A stretch of 42,584 nt of DNA from SLJN01 sp964505385 (GCA_964505385.1 CAZDIA010000026.1:1-42584); one strand, 5' to 3'; positions 7,416-17,319 are shown, counted from the stretch's first letter. The notes: generated by a model not told the origin, from the letters alone. Translations and numbers: made by a program.

Positions 7416-8969
7416 TTATTCCCACTCGATAGTCGAAGGCGGTTTGGAGCTGATATCATACACCACCCGGTTGATTCCCTCTATCTCATTGATGATACGG
7501 TTAGAAACACGTGACAGAAATTCGTAGGGCAGATGAGCCCAGTCGGCAGTCATACCATCTACACTCGTTACCGCGCGCAAGCTCACTGTAAATTCATAGG
7601 TGCGTTCATCACCCATAACACCTACACTCTGGACGGGCAGCAACACTACAAATGCCTGCCATACTTTATCATATAAGCCGTTTTTTTTCAACTCCTCTAT
7701 GTAGATCGCATCAGCTTCACGCAAAAGATCGAGTTTTTCCGGGGTTAAATCCGACAAAACTCTTATGGCAAGTCCGGGGCCGGGGAATGGGTGGCGCTGA
7801 AGGAAATCCGGAGGAATACCAAGTACCCGCCCGATCTCGCGAACTTCATCTTTGAACAATTCTCTCAGCGGCTCAATTAGTTCCAGATTCATCTGCTCCG
7901 GTAATCCGCCTACGTTGTGGTGGGATTTTATCGTTACAGAAGGACCGCCGGTAAATGAGACGCTCTCAATCACATCCGGATACAGAGTGCCCTGGGCAAG
8001 AAAACGGACACGGTCATCGGTATCCACCGATTTGTCAAAAACGTCAATAAAAGTATTGCCAATTATTTTTCTTTTTTGCTCCGGGTCACTTACGCCGGTC
8101 AGCCGGTTTAAAAACTGATCGGAGGCATCAACTCCTTTGACGGGCAATTTTAAATGCTCTTTGTAGAGCCTGAGCACATCCTCAAACTCGTTTTTGCGAA
8201 GCAATCCGTTGTTGACGAACACGCACTGCAGCTGCTCTCCAATTGCCTGATGGATGAGGGTGGCAGCTACGGTGGAATCCACACCGCCCGAAAGACCGCA
8301 TATTACATGCGCATTGCCAACCTGTTTCCGAATTGATGATTTGCTCGCCTCTATGAATGACTCTGCCGTCCAGTTTTGTTCAACTTTGCATATGGTTGAT
8401 AAAAAATTCTGCAGCAGAATTCTGCCATATTCAGTGTGAGCTACTTCAGGATGAAACTGTACACCGTAGATACCGGAATCTTTTTTGCGCACTGCCGCCA
8501 CCGGAGCGTTTTCGGTGTGCGCGATGATCTCAAAATCCTCCGGCAATTGATGGATATGGTCGGAGTGACTCATCCACACCTGGCTGTCCTCCGGGATACC
8601 GGCAAGCAGGTCGCGGCTGTCATCGATCTTCAGGCGAGCTCTGCCGAACTCCCGTCGGCTCGCGCGGCCAACCGATCCGGGCTTGTGCTGATGAACCAGC
8701 GCCTGTAGCCCGTAACAAATTCCAAGAATCGGAACCCCGAACCGGTGCAGGTCATCAGGCAGAGCAGGGGCATCGCTGTCGTTTACACTGCAAGGCCCGC
8801 CCGATAAGATGACACCCGAAGGTGGATTATCAGAAAACTCTTCAAGCGGCCGGTTAAATGGGGTGATTTCGCTGTAAACATTGAGTTCACGTACCCGCCT
8901 GGCAATGAGCTGGGTATATTGCGACCCGTAATCAAGAATGAGAATCCATGAGTCGGGGCGGTGTATCAT
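7416..8969 (-). CDS. guaA: GMP synthase (glutamine-hydrolysing)
   Basis: The enzyme aminates XMP to GMP using glutamine and ATP. The 517-residue protein has an N-terminal class I amidotransferase domain: DYGSQYTQLIARR, the nucleophile C85 in GICYGLQAL, and the His/Glu pair in QFHPEVAHTEYG. The ATP pyrophosphatase domain follows with the P-loop SGGVDSTV, then PFPGPGLAIR and the invariant C-terminal STIEWE. Full length. Its ATG overlaps the gcvPA stop (ATGA at 8969), so translation of the two is probably coupled. Confidence 0.98.
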   Translation of the reverse strand: MIHRPDSWILILDYGSQYTQLIARRVRELNVYSEITPFNRPLEEFSDNPPSGVILSGGPCSVNDSDAPALPDDLHRFGVPILGICYGLQALVHQHKPGSVGRASRREFGRARLKIDDSRDLLAGIPEDSQVWMSHSDHIHQLPEDFEIIAHTENAPVAAVRKKDSGIYGVQFHPEVAHTEYGRILLQNFLSTICKVEQNWTAESFIEASKSSIRKQVGNAHVICGLSGGVDSTVAATLIHQAIGEQLQCVFVNNGLLRKNEFEDVLRLYKEHLKLPVKGVDASDQFLNRLTGVSDPEQKRKIIGNTFIDVFDKSVDTDDRVRFLAQGTLYPDVIESVSFTGGPSVTIKSHHNVGGLPEQMNLELIEPLRELFKDEVREIGRVLGIPPDFLQRHPFPGPGLAIRVLSDLTPEKLDLLREADAIYIEELKKNGLYDKVWQAFVVLLPVQSVGVMGDERTYEFTVSLRAVTSVDGMTADWAHLPYEFLSRVSNRIINEIEGINRVVYDISSKPPSTIEWE

Positions 8970-10306
8970 CAGCTTTTGATTCCGGCGAGAGCAGTTACAA
9001 ATTCATCAAGTTCTTCTTTGCTCCTCTTTTCTGTAACGGCGATCATCAGACCATCCTCGCCGAATCGATTTAAATCGACGCCGGCAAGAATATTTTCTTC
9101 TGCCAGCTTTTCTATGATGGTCTCGGGAGCAACCGGCGTGTCGACAACAAACTCTTTAAAGAAGGGCCGGTCAAACTTAAGATTGTAACCGTCGAGTTTT
9201 GAAATCTCTTCGGCGAGATAGTGCGCTTTTTGAACACTTTGCTCAGCGACTTCCCGAATCCCCTGCTTACCGAGCAACGACATGTAAATGGTCGAAGCAA
9301 GAGCCATAAGCCCCTGGTTAGTGCAGATGTTGGATGTCGCTTTATCTCTGCGGATGTGCTGCTCGCGGGTTTGCAGGGTAAGTACAAAGGCTTCGTTGCC
9401 GTCGGCATCGATTGTCAGGCCGCTGAGGCGCCCCGGAAGTTTTCGCACCATTTTTTTACGGGTAGCGAATATTCCGCAATACGGTCCGCCAAATTGCAAT
9501 CCGATGCCCATACCCTGTGCTTCACCAACTACAATGTCAGCATCATAATATGAGGGCTCAGCAAGCAGTCCGAGTGAGATCGGATCTACTACCGAGATAA
9601 GCAATGCTTTGTTGTCGGTGCGTGTAATGCGCTCAATTTCTTTTACATCTTCAAGATTACCGTAGAAATTGGGGTGTTGCACCACAACTGCGGCAACACT
9701 TTCATCCATCTGTTTTTCAAGTTCATTAAGATCGGCTCCGCCGTTTTCGGGATCTAACTCCACGATCTCAATATCGTGGCCGATGGCGTAGGTGCGGGAA
9801 ACTTCCAGATAGTTGGGATGAACCTTGCCAACCACTAAAACTTTATTTCTTTTCGTAAGGGAAGAGGCCATGATCAACGCTTCGGCAAGGCTGCTTGCGG
9901 CATCATAAAGGGAAGCGTTGGCAATCTCCATACCGGTAAGTTCGCAGATCATGCTTTGAAACTCATACATAGAGTGGAGCGTGCCCTGCGAAACCTCACC
10001 CTGATAGGGCGTATAAGCGGTATAAAACTCAGATCTGCTCGTCAGCGAAGCGATTGCGGTAGGGATAAAATGGTCGTAAGCGCCGCCACCAATAAAGCAG
10101 GCATTGGATTGAGTTGAATAATTTTTTTCAGAAATCCGGTTGATACTTTTTAGCGCTTCCCATTCTGATAATTGCCGGGGCAGGTTTAGATCTCCCCGGT
10201 ATCTCACATCCTCCGGGATATTGGATAACAGGTCTTCAATACTATCAGCACCAATCGCTTCCAGCATAGATTCGCGGTCAGCGTCAGTTTGAGGGAGAAA
10301 GCTCAT
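8969..10306 (-). CDS. gcvPA: Glycine dehydrogenase (decarboxylating) subunit 1
   Basis: This is the N-terminal half of the glycine cleavage P protein, encoded separately as in many bacteria with split GcvP. The 445-residue protein shows SFLPQTDADRESML at the start, the IGGGAYDHFIPTAI and YTPYQGEVSQGTLHSMYEFQ blocks, and EAQGMGIGLQFGGPYCGIFAT. The PLP lysine is in the other subunit (GcvPB), which is not in this window. It lies 345 bp after gcvH, separated by repeat DNA, and overlaps guaA by ATGA. Confidence 0.96.
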   Translation of the reverse strand: MSFLPQTDADRESMLEAIGADSIEDLLSNIPEDVRYRGDLNLPRQLSEWEALKSINRISEKNYSTQSNACFIGGGAYDHFIPTAIASLTSRSEFYTAYTPYQGEVSQGTLHSMYEFQSMICELTGMEIANASLYDAASSLAEALIMASSLTKRNKVLVVGKVHPNYLEVSRTYAIGHDIEIVELDPENGGADLNELEKQMDESVAAVVVQHPNFYGNLEDVKEIERITRTDNKALLISVVDPISLGLLAEPSYYDADIVVGEAQGMGIGLQFGGPYCGIFATRKKMVRKLPGRLSGLTIDADGNEAFVLTLQTREQHIRRDKATSNICTNQGLMALASTIYMSLLGKQGIREVAEQSVQKAHYLAEEISKLDGYNLKFDRPFFKEFVVDTPVAPETIIEKLAEENILAGVDLNRFGEDGLMIAVTEKRSKEELDEFVTALAGIKS

Positions 10307-10651
10307 AAAATTTTTTTAATTGATTTTGTTAGTATTTTACGTCTCGGGCAACTTAGTAACCCGGTATAAAAGATGATATTGTAACGGGGAATGGACTCAC
10401 AGCGTTTCTTGTATGAAGCCATTATCTTCCTGTCACGGATAAAGCAATACCCTAATGGATTTTTGAAGATGAAAAGAAGTTAAGATGCCAGGAAGTCAAG
10501 ATGGTAAGAAATTGAACCGGTGTTCGGTCAATCTCCTGATTTTCTTAACGTACCGGCATCTTTTGACTCATTATTTCTTTAGGAAACGGCGGGTACGAAG
10601 TAATGGAAAAATTTTCTGTCAATTTCTGTCAGAACACAAAAAATACCGCTA
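10307..10651. repeat. 345-bp gap with octamer-period repeat in opposed orientation
   Basis: No gene seen. At 10474-10513 five units of 8 bp run head to tail (AAGAAGTT, AAGATGCC, AGGAAGTC, AAGATGGT, AAGAAATT). Around 10540-10582 the complementary strand carries a similar purine-rich, roughly 8-bp-period stretch, including GGCATCTT (10555-10562), the complement of AAGATGCC (10482-10489). The rest is unremarkable and may hold the gcvPA promoter. Confidence 0.6.
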
Positions 10652-11029
10652 CTAAATGATTTCCTGATATTGTTCGGAAGTCAATAGCTCATCCAGTTCT
10701 TCTTTGTTGGATACGGCCACTTTAACCATCCAACCTTCACCATAAGGATCTTCGTTAACGACCTCCGGTTCATCTTCGAGCTTATTATTGACTTCGGTGA
10801 CTTTTCCGGTTACCGGCATGTAAAGTTCGGATACGGTTTTTACTGCTTCAACCGTGCCAAACGGATCATCTTTAGCTATTTCATCATCATTCTCGTCAAT
10901 TTCAACGAATACGATATCACCCAGCTCGCTTTGTGCAAAATCGGTAATACCGACGGTTACGGTTCCGTCGCCGTTATCTCTTACCCATTCATGCTCACGA
11001 GTATATTTTAGATCTTCGGGAAAATTCAT
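10652..11029 (-). CDS. gcvH: Glycine cleavage system H protein
   Basis: The lipoyl carrier of the glycine cleavage complex shuttles the aminomethyl group from P to T protein. The 125-residue protein is of normal length. It opens with the classic YTREHEWV, has GDIVFVEI, and carries the lipoylated lysine K64 in VEAVKTVSEL. EDPYGEGWMVKV follows near the C-terminus. It lies 5 bp after accC, so it is probably transcribed with efp, accB and accC. Confidence 0.97.
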   Translation of the reverse strand: MNFPEDLKYTREHEWVRDNGDGTVTVGITDFAQSELGDIVFVEIDENDDEIAKDDPFGTVEAVKTVSELYMPVTGKVTEVNNKLEDEPEVVNEDPYGEGWMVKVAVSNKEELDELLTSEQYQEII

Positions 11030-11034
11030 AGTAA

Positions 11035-12387
11035 TTATTGGTTTTCAGGATTATATGTAAAAGATTCTTCCAGATATTTGGTGTTGAAATTACCGTCTAT
11101 AAAATTCGGATCATTCATTAATTGCTTGTGATAGGGGATGTTGGTTTTTACACCCTGGATAACGAACTCTCCGAGTGCCCGCTTCATCCGTGCTATTGCC
11201 TGCAGCCTGTTGGGTGCGCTGACAATCAGCTTGGCAATCATTGAGTCGTAGTGCGGAGGTACGCGGTAGCCGGAGTAGGAGTGAGTATCGACACGAACAC
11301 TGCGACCTCCCGGTACATGAAATACAGAAATTTCACCAGCTGATGGCCGGAAGTTGTGTTCCGGATCTTCAGCATTGATCCGGCATTCTATCGCATGGCC
11401 GCGTATCTTGAGCTCTTTTTGCTGTAGTGGCTCTCCTGCGGCCACCTCCACCTGCATTTTGATCAAATCCGTATTGGTGACTTCTTCAGTAACCGGATGT
11501 TCAACCTGTATCCGGGTATTCATCTCCATAAAATAGAAATTCCGGTCTTTATCGACCAGAAACTCAATGGTTCCAGCCCCCTCATACCCGATTGATTCAG
11601 CGGCATTAACGGCAGCCCGGCCCATTTTCTCACGAAGTTTTTTGGTCATAATGGGTGAGGGGGCCTCTTCAATCACTTTTTGATGCCTGCGTTGCAGCGA
11701 GCAGTCGCGTTCACCGAAATGGCTGGCATTTCCGTGTGAATCCCCCATAACCTGTATCTCAATGTGGCGGGGTTGTACCAGAAACTTTTCCAGGTACATA
11801 GCCGGATTGCCGAAGCCGGTCTTCGCTTCGTTCCGGGCTGTATTATACTGGCGATCCATCTCGGATTCTTCCCAGACGATACGCATGCCACGACCGCCAC
11901 CACCGGCTGAAGCTTTAAGAATAACGGGATAGCCTATCTCAGCGGCAATTTTTTTTGCTTCTTTAGGTCCGCTTAACTCGCCTTCATTCCCGGGAACTAC
12001 AGGCACCCCGCTTTCAATCATGTGAGCTTTGGCCTGGGCTTTGTCACCCATTTTGTCAATCATTACGGGCGAGGGGCCAATGAATTTGAGATTATGTTCA
12101 CTGCATATTCTTGAAAACTCAGCATTTTCTGCAAGAAAACCATAGCCTGGATGTATAGCCTGGGCGTTAGTAATTTCAGCAGCGGCTAACAATCGGGGAA
12201 CTTTCAGATAGCTTTCGGTTGAAGATGGTGGGCCGATACACACCGCCTCATCCGCAAATTTTACGTGAAGACTGTTGGCATCTGCCGTGGAATAAACCGC
12301 CACAGTTTTGATTCCCATTTCCTTGCACGTGCGAATTACACGCAGGGCAATTTCCCCCCGGTTGGCAATTAGTATTTTGTCGAACAT
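11035..12387 (-). CDS. accC: Acetyl-CoA carboxylase, biotin carboxylase subunit
   Basis: AccC carboxylates the biotin on AccB with bicarbonate and ATP, the first half of malonyl-CoA synthesis. The 450-residue protein shows the N-terminal MFDKILIANRGEIALRVIR, the ATP-grasp glycine-rich loop KASAGGGGRGM, GERDCSLQRRHQKVIEE, and the catalytic EMNTRIQVEHPVTE block. It starts 8 bp after the end of accB. A biotin-rich order accB-accC is usual; the neighbours efp upstream and gcvH downstream are on the same strand. Confidence 0.98.
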   Translation of the reverse strand: MFDKILIANRGEIALRVIRTCKEMGIKTVAVYSTADANSLHVKFADEAVCIGPPSSTESYLKVPRLLAAAEITNAQAIHPGYGFLAENAEFSRICSEHNLKFIGPSPVMIDKMGDKAQAKAHMIESGVPVVPGNEGELSGPKEAKKIAAEIGYPVILKASAGGGGRGMRIVWEESEMDRQYNTARNEAKTGFGNPAMYLEKFLVQPRHIEIQVMGDSHGNASHFGERDCSLQRRHQKVIEEAPSPIMTKKLREKMGRAAVNAAESIGYEGAGTIEFLVDKDRNFYFMEMNTRIQVEHPVTEEVTNTDLIKMQVEVAAGEPLQQKELKIRGHAIECRINAEDPEHNFRPSAGEISVFHVPGGRSVRVDTHSYSGYRVPPHYDSMIAKLIVSAPNRLQAIARMKRALGEFVIQGVKTNIPYHKQLMNDPNFIDGNFNTKYLEESFTYNPENQ

Positions 12388-12395
12388 ATGTGTTG

Positions 12396-12920
12396 TTATG
12401 AGGTGAGTTCGATTTCGAAAAGAGGCTGTTCGTATTCTACAGGTTGCCCTTCATCCACGTAGCGCTTGACGATTTTGCCTGTAACTTCGGATTCTACCTC
12501 ATTCATGATCTTCATCGCCTCAACGATGCAAAGGGTCTGACCTTTAGATACGTCATCACCTATATTTACATACGGATCTGAGTCAGGAGAAGGGGCTTCA
12601 TAAAATGTTCCCACTATAGGGGATTTAATCGTTTGGGTATCAGAAGATACTTCTTCCTGTTTTGCCTCCTTTTTCTCCTCGCTTTGATCGGTATCTGCCG
12701 CAGCAGATGAGGAGGCCTGTTGTGGTGGTGCCTGTGGCATTTGCATTTCCGCACCCGGCTGAGGCATATACATCATCGGCATCGATCCGCCCGATTCTTG
12801 ATTGATCACATCCGGCTTCTTTTTGATTTTAATCTTGAATTCACCTTCTTCAATAGTTACCTCATTAACGTCGCTGTCGGATATGAGGTTCAGTAGATTT
12901 TCGATCACTTTTAGATCCAT
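12396..12920 (-). CDS. accB: Acetyl-CoA carboxylase, biotin carboxyl carrier protein
   Basis: The 174-residue protein has the three parts expected of BCCP. Residues 1-35 form an N-terminal helical and short strand region. A flexible Ala/Pro/Gln/Met-rich linker spans about 45-95. A C-terminal biotinyl domain carries the biotin lysine K137 in EAMKIMNEVE. It starts 14 bp after efp, and efp-accB-accC is a common arrangement in bacteria. Confidence 0.97.
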   Translation of the reverse strand: MDLKVIENLLNLISDSDVNEVTIEEGEFKIKIKKKPDVINQESGGSMPMMYMPQPGAEMQMPQAPPQQASSSAAADTDQSEEKKEAKQEEVSSDTQTIKSPIVGTFYEAPSPDSDPYVNIGDDVSKGQTLCIVEAMKIMNEVESEVTGKIVKRYVDEGQPVEYEQPLFEIELTS

Positions 12921-12934
12921 AATACCCCGAATTA

Positions 12935-13507
12935 TTAAGACTTTACGCGTTCAATGTATTTTGATGTTCGAGTGTCAACTTTTACCCGATCACCCTGATT
13001 TATAAACAGTGGAACCTGGATGGAAGCACCGCTTTCAAGTGTAGCGGGTTTGTTCCCTCCTTGTGCAGTGTCGCCGCGCAATCCCGGTTCCGTAGACGTT
13101 ACTTCCAGTACTACATGATCGGGCGGCTCTACAAACAAGATTTCTTCTTTATCAGCATCTACCACAACCGTAACCGTCTCACTTTCTTTGAGAAATTCGG
13201 CTCTGTTGATTTGCTTCTTACCGATAGTTATCTGCTCGAATGTATCATTATGCATGAAGTGATATATATCCCCGTCATTGTATAAATATTGATAAGGGCG
13301 GCGTTCAACTCGAACCGCTTCAACATTTTCGCCGGCACGAAACGTTTTATCCAGAACCTTTCCGGTAGTGATGCCTTTTAATTTGGTTCGCACAAATGCA
13401 CCACCTTTTCCCGGTTTTACATGAAGGAATTCAAGAATAGTATAGATCTCACCATTCATGCGGATAGTGAGGCCATTACGAAAATCTGATGTGTCTACTT
13501 TGGGCAT
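12935..13507 (-). CDS. efp: Translation elongation factor P
   Basis: EF-P rescues ribosomes stalled at consecutive prolines. The 190-residue protein has the three OB-like domains. Domain I holds HVKPGKGGAFVRTK with the tip lysine K34, the residue modified in many bacteria. The C-terminal signature GLRGDTAQGGNKPATLESG and the final VPLFINQGDRVKVDTRT are intact. Length is standard. It is the first gene of the efp-accB-accC-gcvH run. The kind of K34 modification cannot be told from this window. Confidence 0.98.
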   Translation of the reverse strand: MPKVDTSDFRNGLTIRMNGEIYTILEFLHVKPGKGGAFVRTKLKGITTGKVLDKTFRAGENVEAVRVERRPYQYLYNDGDIYHFMHNDTFEQITIGKKQINRAEFLKESETVTVVVDADKEEILFVEPPDHVVLEVTSTEPGLRGDTAQGGNKPATLESGASIQVPLFINQGDRVKVDTRTSKYIERVKS

Positions 13508-13701
13508 AAAAAGTTTTTAACTGTGTTTAATATTATTCCTGCTAAGATAGCATAACACAGAATGGGGAACAACCCGCCAAAATGTGTAATTATCGCACGG
13601 GCTCAACGATGGCAAACCACTTTACTTTTAGTATCATTGTGAAAATTTATCAATCAGGATGGTACCATATCAACCTTAATGCATAATTATCACAATGAAT
13701 T

Positions 13702-13757
13702 GCAGTCAGCTCATTACTGAATTGGCCGCGCTGCAAATTCAGTAATGAGCTGACTGC
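13702..13757. repeat. Perfect 22-bp inverted repeat with 12-nt loop
   Basis: The arm 13702-13723 (GCAGTCAGCTCATTACTGAA plus TT) is matched exactly by its reverse complement at 13736-13757. The loop 13724-13735 is GGCCGCGCTGCA. It begins 18 bp past the stop of the SNF transporter. No T run follows on either strand, so it is not a standard intrinsic terminator, though it could protect or end the transporter mRNA. Confidence 0.85.
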
Positions 13758-13774
13758 CGGTATCGTAGCTGCCA

Positions 13775-15148
13775 TTAACCCAATTGTCCGTAAACCATGA
13801 AAACCAGTGAAACAAAGATGACAAGCGGGCAGATATAACGTATCATAAATATCCAAAAGCTCATCAACTTAGCTGTTATGGCACTGCCTTGCTTAACTTC
13901 CAGCACTGCTTTATCGGCACCCCAAACCCATCCTACATAAAGGCACGCAAGGAAGGCGCCGATAGCCAGGAACAGGCTGCCAAAGAAATAATCCATTACA
14001 TCAAGAAAATTATTCGGGCCGAGCCCAAGAATGCCTTCATCACCGAAAAGCCAGCTCATATCAGAGAGCCAGCTAACAGCACCCTGTGAAAGCGCCGAGG
14101 GAATTCCGATAGTAAATGCCAGAATACCGATTGTTATAACCGATTTTTTGCGGGACCACTTCCTTTCATCGATGAAGTAGGAAACCACTATCTCCAGAAG
14201 CGAGATGCTGGATGTAAGCGCGCCGATTGACAGCAATGTAAAAAAGAGGATGCCGACCAGCCCGCCGAGTGTCATCCCGCCGAAAACTTGGGGCAGTACA
14301 CTAAACACGAGGGTTGGCCCTTCCTGCGGATCCATGCCCATTGCGAAGACAGCGGGAAAGATCATGAATCCGGCCATGATAGCGATGGTGGTATCAAAAA
14401 ATGCGACATAACCGCCTGCAGATACCAGGTTTTCGTTTTTCTTCAGATACGACCCGTAGGTGATCATCGCTCCCATCCCAAGACTAAGTGAGAAGAAAGC
14501 CTGACCCATGGCCGTCATAACGACACCACCCGAAAGTGCAGAGAAATCGGGACTGAGATAAAATGCTATACCTTCGGAGGCTCCTTCGAGAGTAACCGAC
14601 CGGATGATAATAATGATCATAAGAATCACCAGAATGGGCATCAGCAGTTTCACCCAGCGTTCAATCCCCTGGGAGATGCCCCCGGTTACCACATAAGCGG
14701 TTACGGCCATAAAGATCGCCATCAGCGGGAGGACGAGCGTCCAGTCGGCGATAAATTCTCCAAACCCCATATCTGCGGCAATCACGTCGCGGGCGATATA
14801 CCCGACAGCCCATCCGGCGATTACACTGTAATAGCTCAGAAAAATGAGAGCGATCAGAATAAAAAAGCCACCGACGTATTTCCAGAGCGAGTTGCCGGTG
14901 ATTGATTTAAAAGCACCGAAAGGGTTTCGCTGGGTATGCCGACCAAGCGAGAGCTCAGCGTAGAGATAGGGCACACTGATAAAAATCACAAAAAACAGAT
15001 AAATCAGTACAAACAGACCACCACCACCTTCACCGGCTACATAAGGGAATCGCCAGATATTACCGAGACCTACCGCGGACCCGGCCGCGGCCAGGATAAA
15101 GCCGATTTTTGTGTTCCAGTTACCCCGTGTTGTAGTTTCGTTAGCCAC
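13775..15148 (-). CDS. Sodium-dependent transporter of the SNF (neurotransmitter symporter) family
   Basis: A 457-residue integral membrane protein with about 11-12 hydrophobic segments, similar in size to bacterial LeuT/MhsT relatives. TM1 carries the SNF signature GSAVGLGNIWRFPYV, where the helix is unwound at the sodium and substrate site. GGISQGIERWVK and AFFSLSLGMGAMITYGSY are further family blocks. It would import an amino acid or similar solute with sodium; the substrate is not predictable here. It is a single gene with gaps on both sides, its 3' end marked by a perfect 22-bp inverted repeat. Confidence 0.94.
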   Translation of the reverse strand: MANETTTRGNWNTKIGFILAAAGSAVGLGNIWRFPYVAGEGGGGLFVLIYLFFVIFISVPYLYAELSLGRHTQRNPFGAFKSITGNSLWKYVGGFFILIALIFLSYYSVIAGWAVGYIARDVIAADMGFGEFIADWTLVLPLMAIFMAVTAYVVTGGISQGIERWVKLLMPILVILMIIIIIRSVTLEGASEGIAFYLSPDFSALSGGVVMTAMGQAFFSLSLGMGAMITYGSYLKKNENLVSAGGYVAFFDTTIAIMAGFMIFPAVFAMGMDPQEGPTLVFSVLPQVFGGMTLGGLVGILFFTLLSIGALTSSISLLEIVVSYFIDERKWSRKKSVITIGILAFTIGIPSALSQGAVSWLSDMSWLFGDEGILGLGPNNFLDVMDYFFGSLFLAIGAFLACLYVGWVWGADKAVLEVKQGSAITAKLMSFWIFMIRYICPLVIFVSLVFMVYGQLG

Positions 15149-15285
15149 AATTCCTCACTTTAAGTTCAAAGATGCACAGTCAAAAAGTATGACGTTGTTA
15201 AATTCAGTCCACACATGACTTGAAAGGTGCAACTATAAGAACAAGAGGGGAGAATATCAATCAGAATCAGAATGGTTGTTTCAGT

Positions 15286-17319
15286 TTACTCTCTCAACTT
15301 CCGAAACATAACACCACTTGTTTCCGGAATTTTAAGTGTGCCGCTTATTTCCGCCAGTTTGTAGCAGGAAGCGCTCTTGGCAGAGACTACCATCTCCCAA
15401 AAACCGGCAGGCAGATGAAGCACCCTGTGGGCATCCCGGTTGCCGTTAAGGGATACCAGGTAATCATAACGATCACCGCTTGATTCACCTTTAATACGGA
15501 ATGTCAGATGCAAGGCATCATGATTGTCAATTATTGAAATTTCTTCCGGTTTGGCTCGGCGAAGGGCAGGTGAGCAGTTGCGCAGGTGGATCAGGCCCTG
15601 GTAGAAATTAAAGAGCCGCTGGTTAAGGGATATCTCGTCATAGTTGAGGTGATTGGTGGAATTGTCTTTTTCATAACTGTTGTGATCCATTTTACCCTGG
15701 TTGGGATCCGGAGCAGATGTTTTGGCAATAACTTTAGAGCGAGCCCACTCCTGACCTTCATGGATCATGGTAATTCCCTGGCAGGAGAACAGGTATAAAG
15801 CGGCAAGTTTGGATATCTTAAGCTCCTCCTCAGATAATTTAATATGCTCTTCCTTGTCTTTGATCACCTTGTCCGCGAGTTCCGGATTCAGGCCTATCCG
15901 GATAAAATCGCCAAGCGTGTAACCGTCATGCGATTCGAGATAATTAACGCTATGCTCAGGTTTTTCAAACCGTCCGTTTCCATGACCAAGCAAGGTTCCT
16001 CTGGCAAAGTTTTCAAGGGCTTCGCGTGAGGTTTCTCCCTGCCAGGAACCGAAAATAAAACCTTTGTCATGAACGGGATCAGACCCTTTTACGCCGTTTC
16101 TGATTTGGTCATTCCAGGCCGGCCATCCGCGTTTTGAAAAATCAGTAGGATCGTAGCCGCCGCCCCAGGGCTCGGCTATGAGAACAACGTGGGGATTTAG
16201 CTTCTGCGCTTCCTGTTTTATCTCATCAATCGTATCGCGATCGATCAGGTTAGCCAGATCAAACCGGAAACCGTCGATATGGTACTCCCGAATCCAGTAC
16301 TTGATACTCTCGACGATAAGCTTCCTCGCCATCGGAGATTCGGTTTTGAAATCGTTGCCACAGCCGCTTTGACTGGTGAAATGCCATTGGTCATCCAAAC
16401 GGAAATAATACGCTTTGTCAATAAACTTAAGCGGATTCAAATCATATTGTGAAACGTGATTGTAAACGACATCGAGAATAACGGCAATCCCTTCTTTGTG
16501 CAGTCCTTTCACCATTTCTTTTAAATCATGCGCTGATCTTGTATCCAAACCGTTTAACTTGCCTATTTCCGTAGTACCATTGGAAGCGTACATGGTTTCA
16601 GGTGCAAAGAAGAAACTGGTCATGTAGCCCCAATGATTGCGACCGTAAGGATTCCAGAGATTTTGGAATCCATCTTTGGTTTTATGTTTATAAGGCGGCT
16701 CAAAACCAGCGAAGTTTTGCAGAGGCAGAAGTTCAACCGCGTTTACACCGAGGCGTTTAAGGTGGTTCACTCCACCGTAACCTTCCGGGTCTATAAAACC
16801 TTTGTAGCTACCTGCATCCTGACAATCCGCTGAAGGATGAATGGTCATATCTTTGAGGTGTGCCTCATAAACTATCAGGTCCCTCGGATCTTCTATCGGG
16901 ATAAATTGATCATCTTCCCAGTCAAAAGGCTCTTCATTGATGATCATTGTTTTGGCATGCCGGTGGAAATGGTTAGTTGAAGCGACATGGCGGCTGTAAG
17001 GATCGGCCAGCAGATATCGAGATTGAATAAAATCCGGTTTCCTGCTATCCTTAACGTAATATCCGTAAAAACATCCGATAAAATCGCCTTCTATCTCAAG
17101 GTGCCATATGCCGTCTTCCATATGCTCCATGTCATACACTTCGCCGGAAGCATCTTCATAATATTCGAATATTTCAATTTTTACTTCAGTTGCTCGCGGA
17201 GCAAACAGTCGAAACGAAGCTTTGGAGTGGTCTGCCTTGCATCCAAATGATAGATCGTGAGTTCGGTCAAATTTTGTTTTTGATTGCTTTTTCGGAGTTG
17301 TTGCCGTTTGAGTAGTCAT
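15286..17319 (-). CDS. GH13 alpha-glucan debranching-type enzyme (GlgX/pullulanase-like)
   Basis: A 677-residue protein with an N-terminal CBM48-like domain (about 22-125) and a GH13 barrel. Catalytic residues are visible: nucleophile D354 in DGFRFDLANLID, acid/base E383 in IAEPWGGGYD and D465 in NYLESHDGYTL. VILDVVYNHVS (280-290) is the first conserved GH13 region. YEAHLKDMTIHPSA is typical of the pullulanase/isoamylase/GlgX group. No signal peptide is seen (MTTQTATTPKKQSK), so it likely acts on cytosolic glycogen or maltodextrin. Exact specificity (isoamylase, GlgX or type I pullulanase) cannot be decided. It has no glg neighbours in this window. Confidence 0.88.
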   Translation of the reverse strand: MTTQTATTPKKQSKTKFDRTHDLSFGCKADHSKASFRLFAPRATEVKIEIFEYYEDASGEVYDMEHMEDGIWHLEIEGDFIGCFYGYYVKDSRKPDFIQSRYLLADPYSRHVASTNHFHRHAKTMIINEEPFDWEDDQFIPIEDPRDLIVYEAHLKDMTIHPSADCQDAGSYKGFIDPEGYGGVNHLKRLGVNAVELLPLQNFAGFEPPYKHKTKDGFQNLWNPYGRNHWGYMTSFFFAPETMYASNGTTEIGKLNGLDTRSAHDLKEMVKGLHKEGIAVILDVVYNHVSQYDLNPLKFIDKAYYFRLDDQWHFTSQSGCGNDFKTESPMARKLIVESIKYWIREYHIDGFRFDLANLIDRDTIDEIKQEAQKLNPHVVLIAEPWGGGYDPTDFSKRGWPAWNDQIRNGVKGSDPVHDKGFIFGSWQGETSREALENFARGTLLGHGNGRFEKPEHSVNYLESHDGYTLGDFIRIGLNPELADKVIKDKEEHIKLSEEELKISKLAALYLFSCQGITMIHEGQEWARSKVIAKTSAPDPNQGKMDHNSYEKDNSTNHLNYDEISLNQRLFNFYQGLIHLRNCSPALRRAKPEEISIIDNHDALHLTFRIKGESSGDRYDYLVSLNGNRDAHRVLHLPAGFWEMVVSAKSASCYKLAEISGTLKIPETSGVMFRKLRE

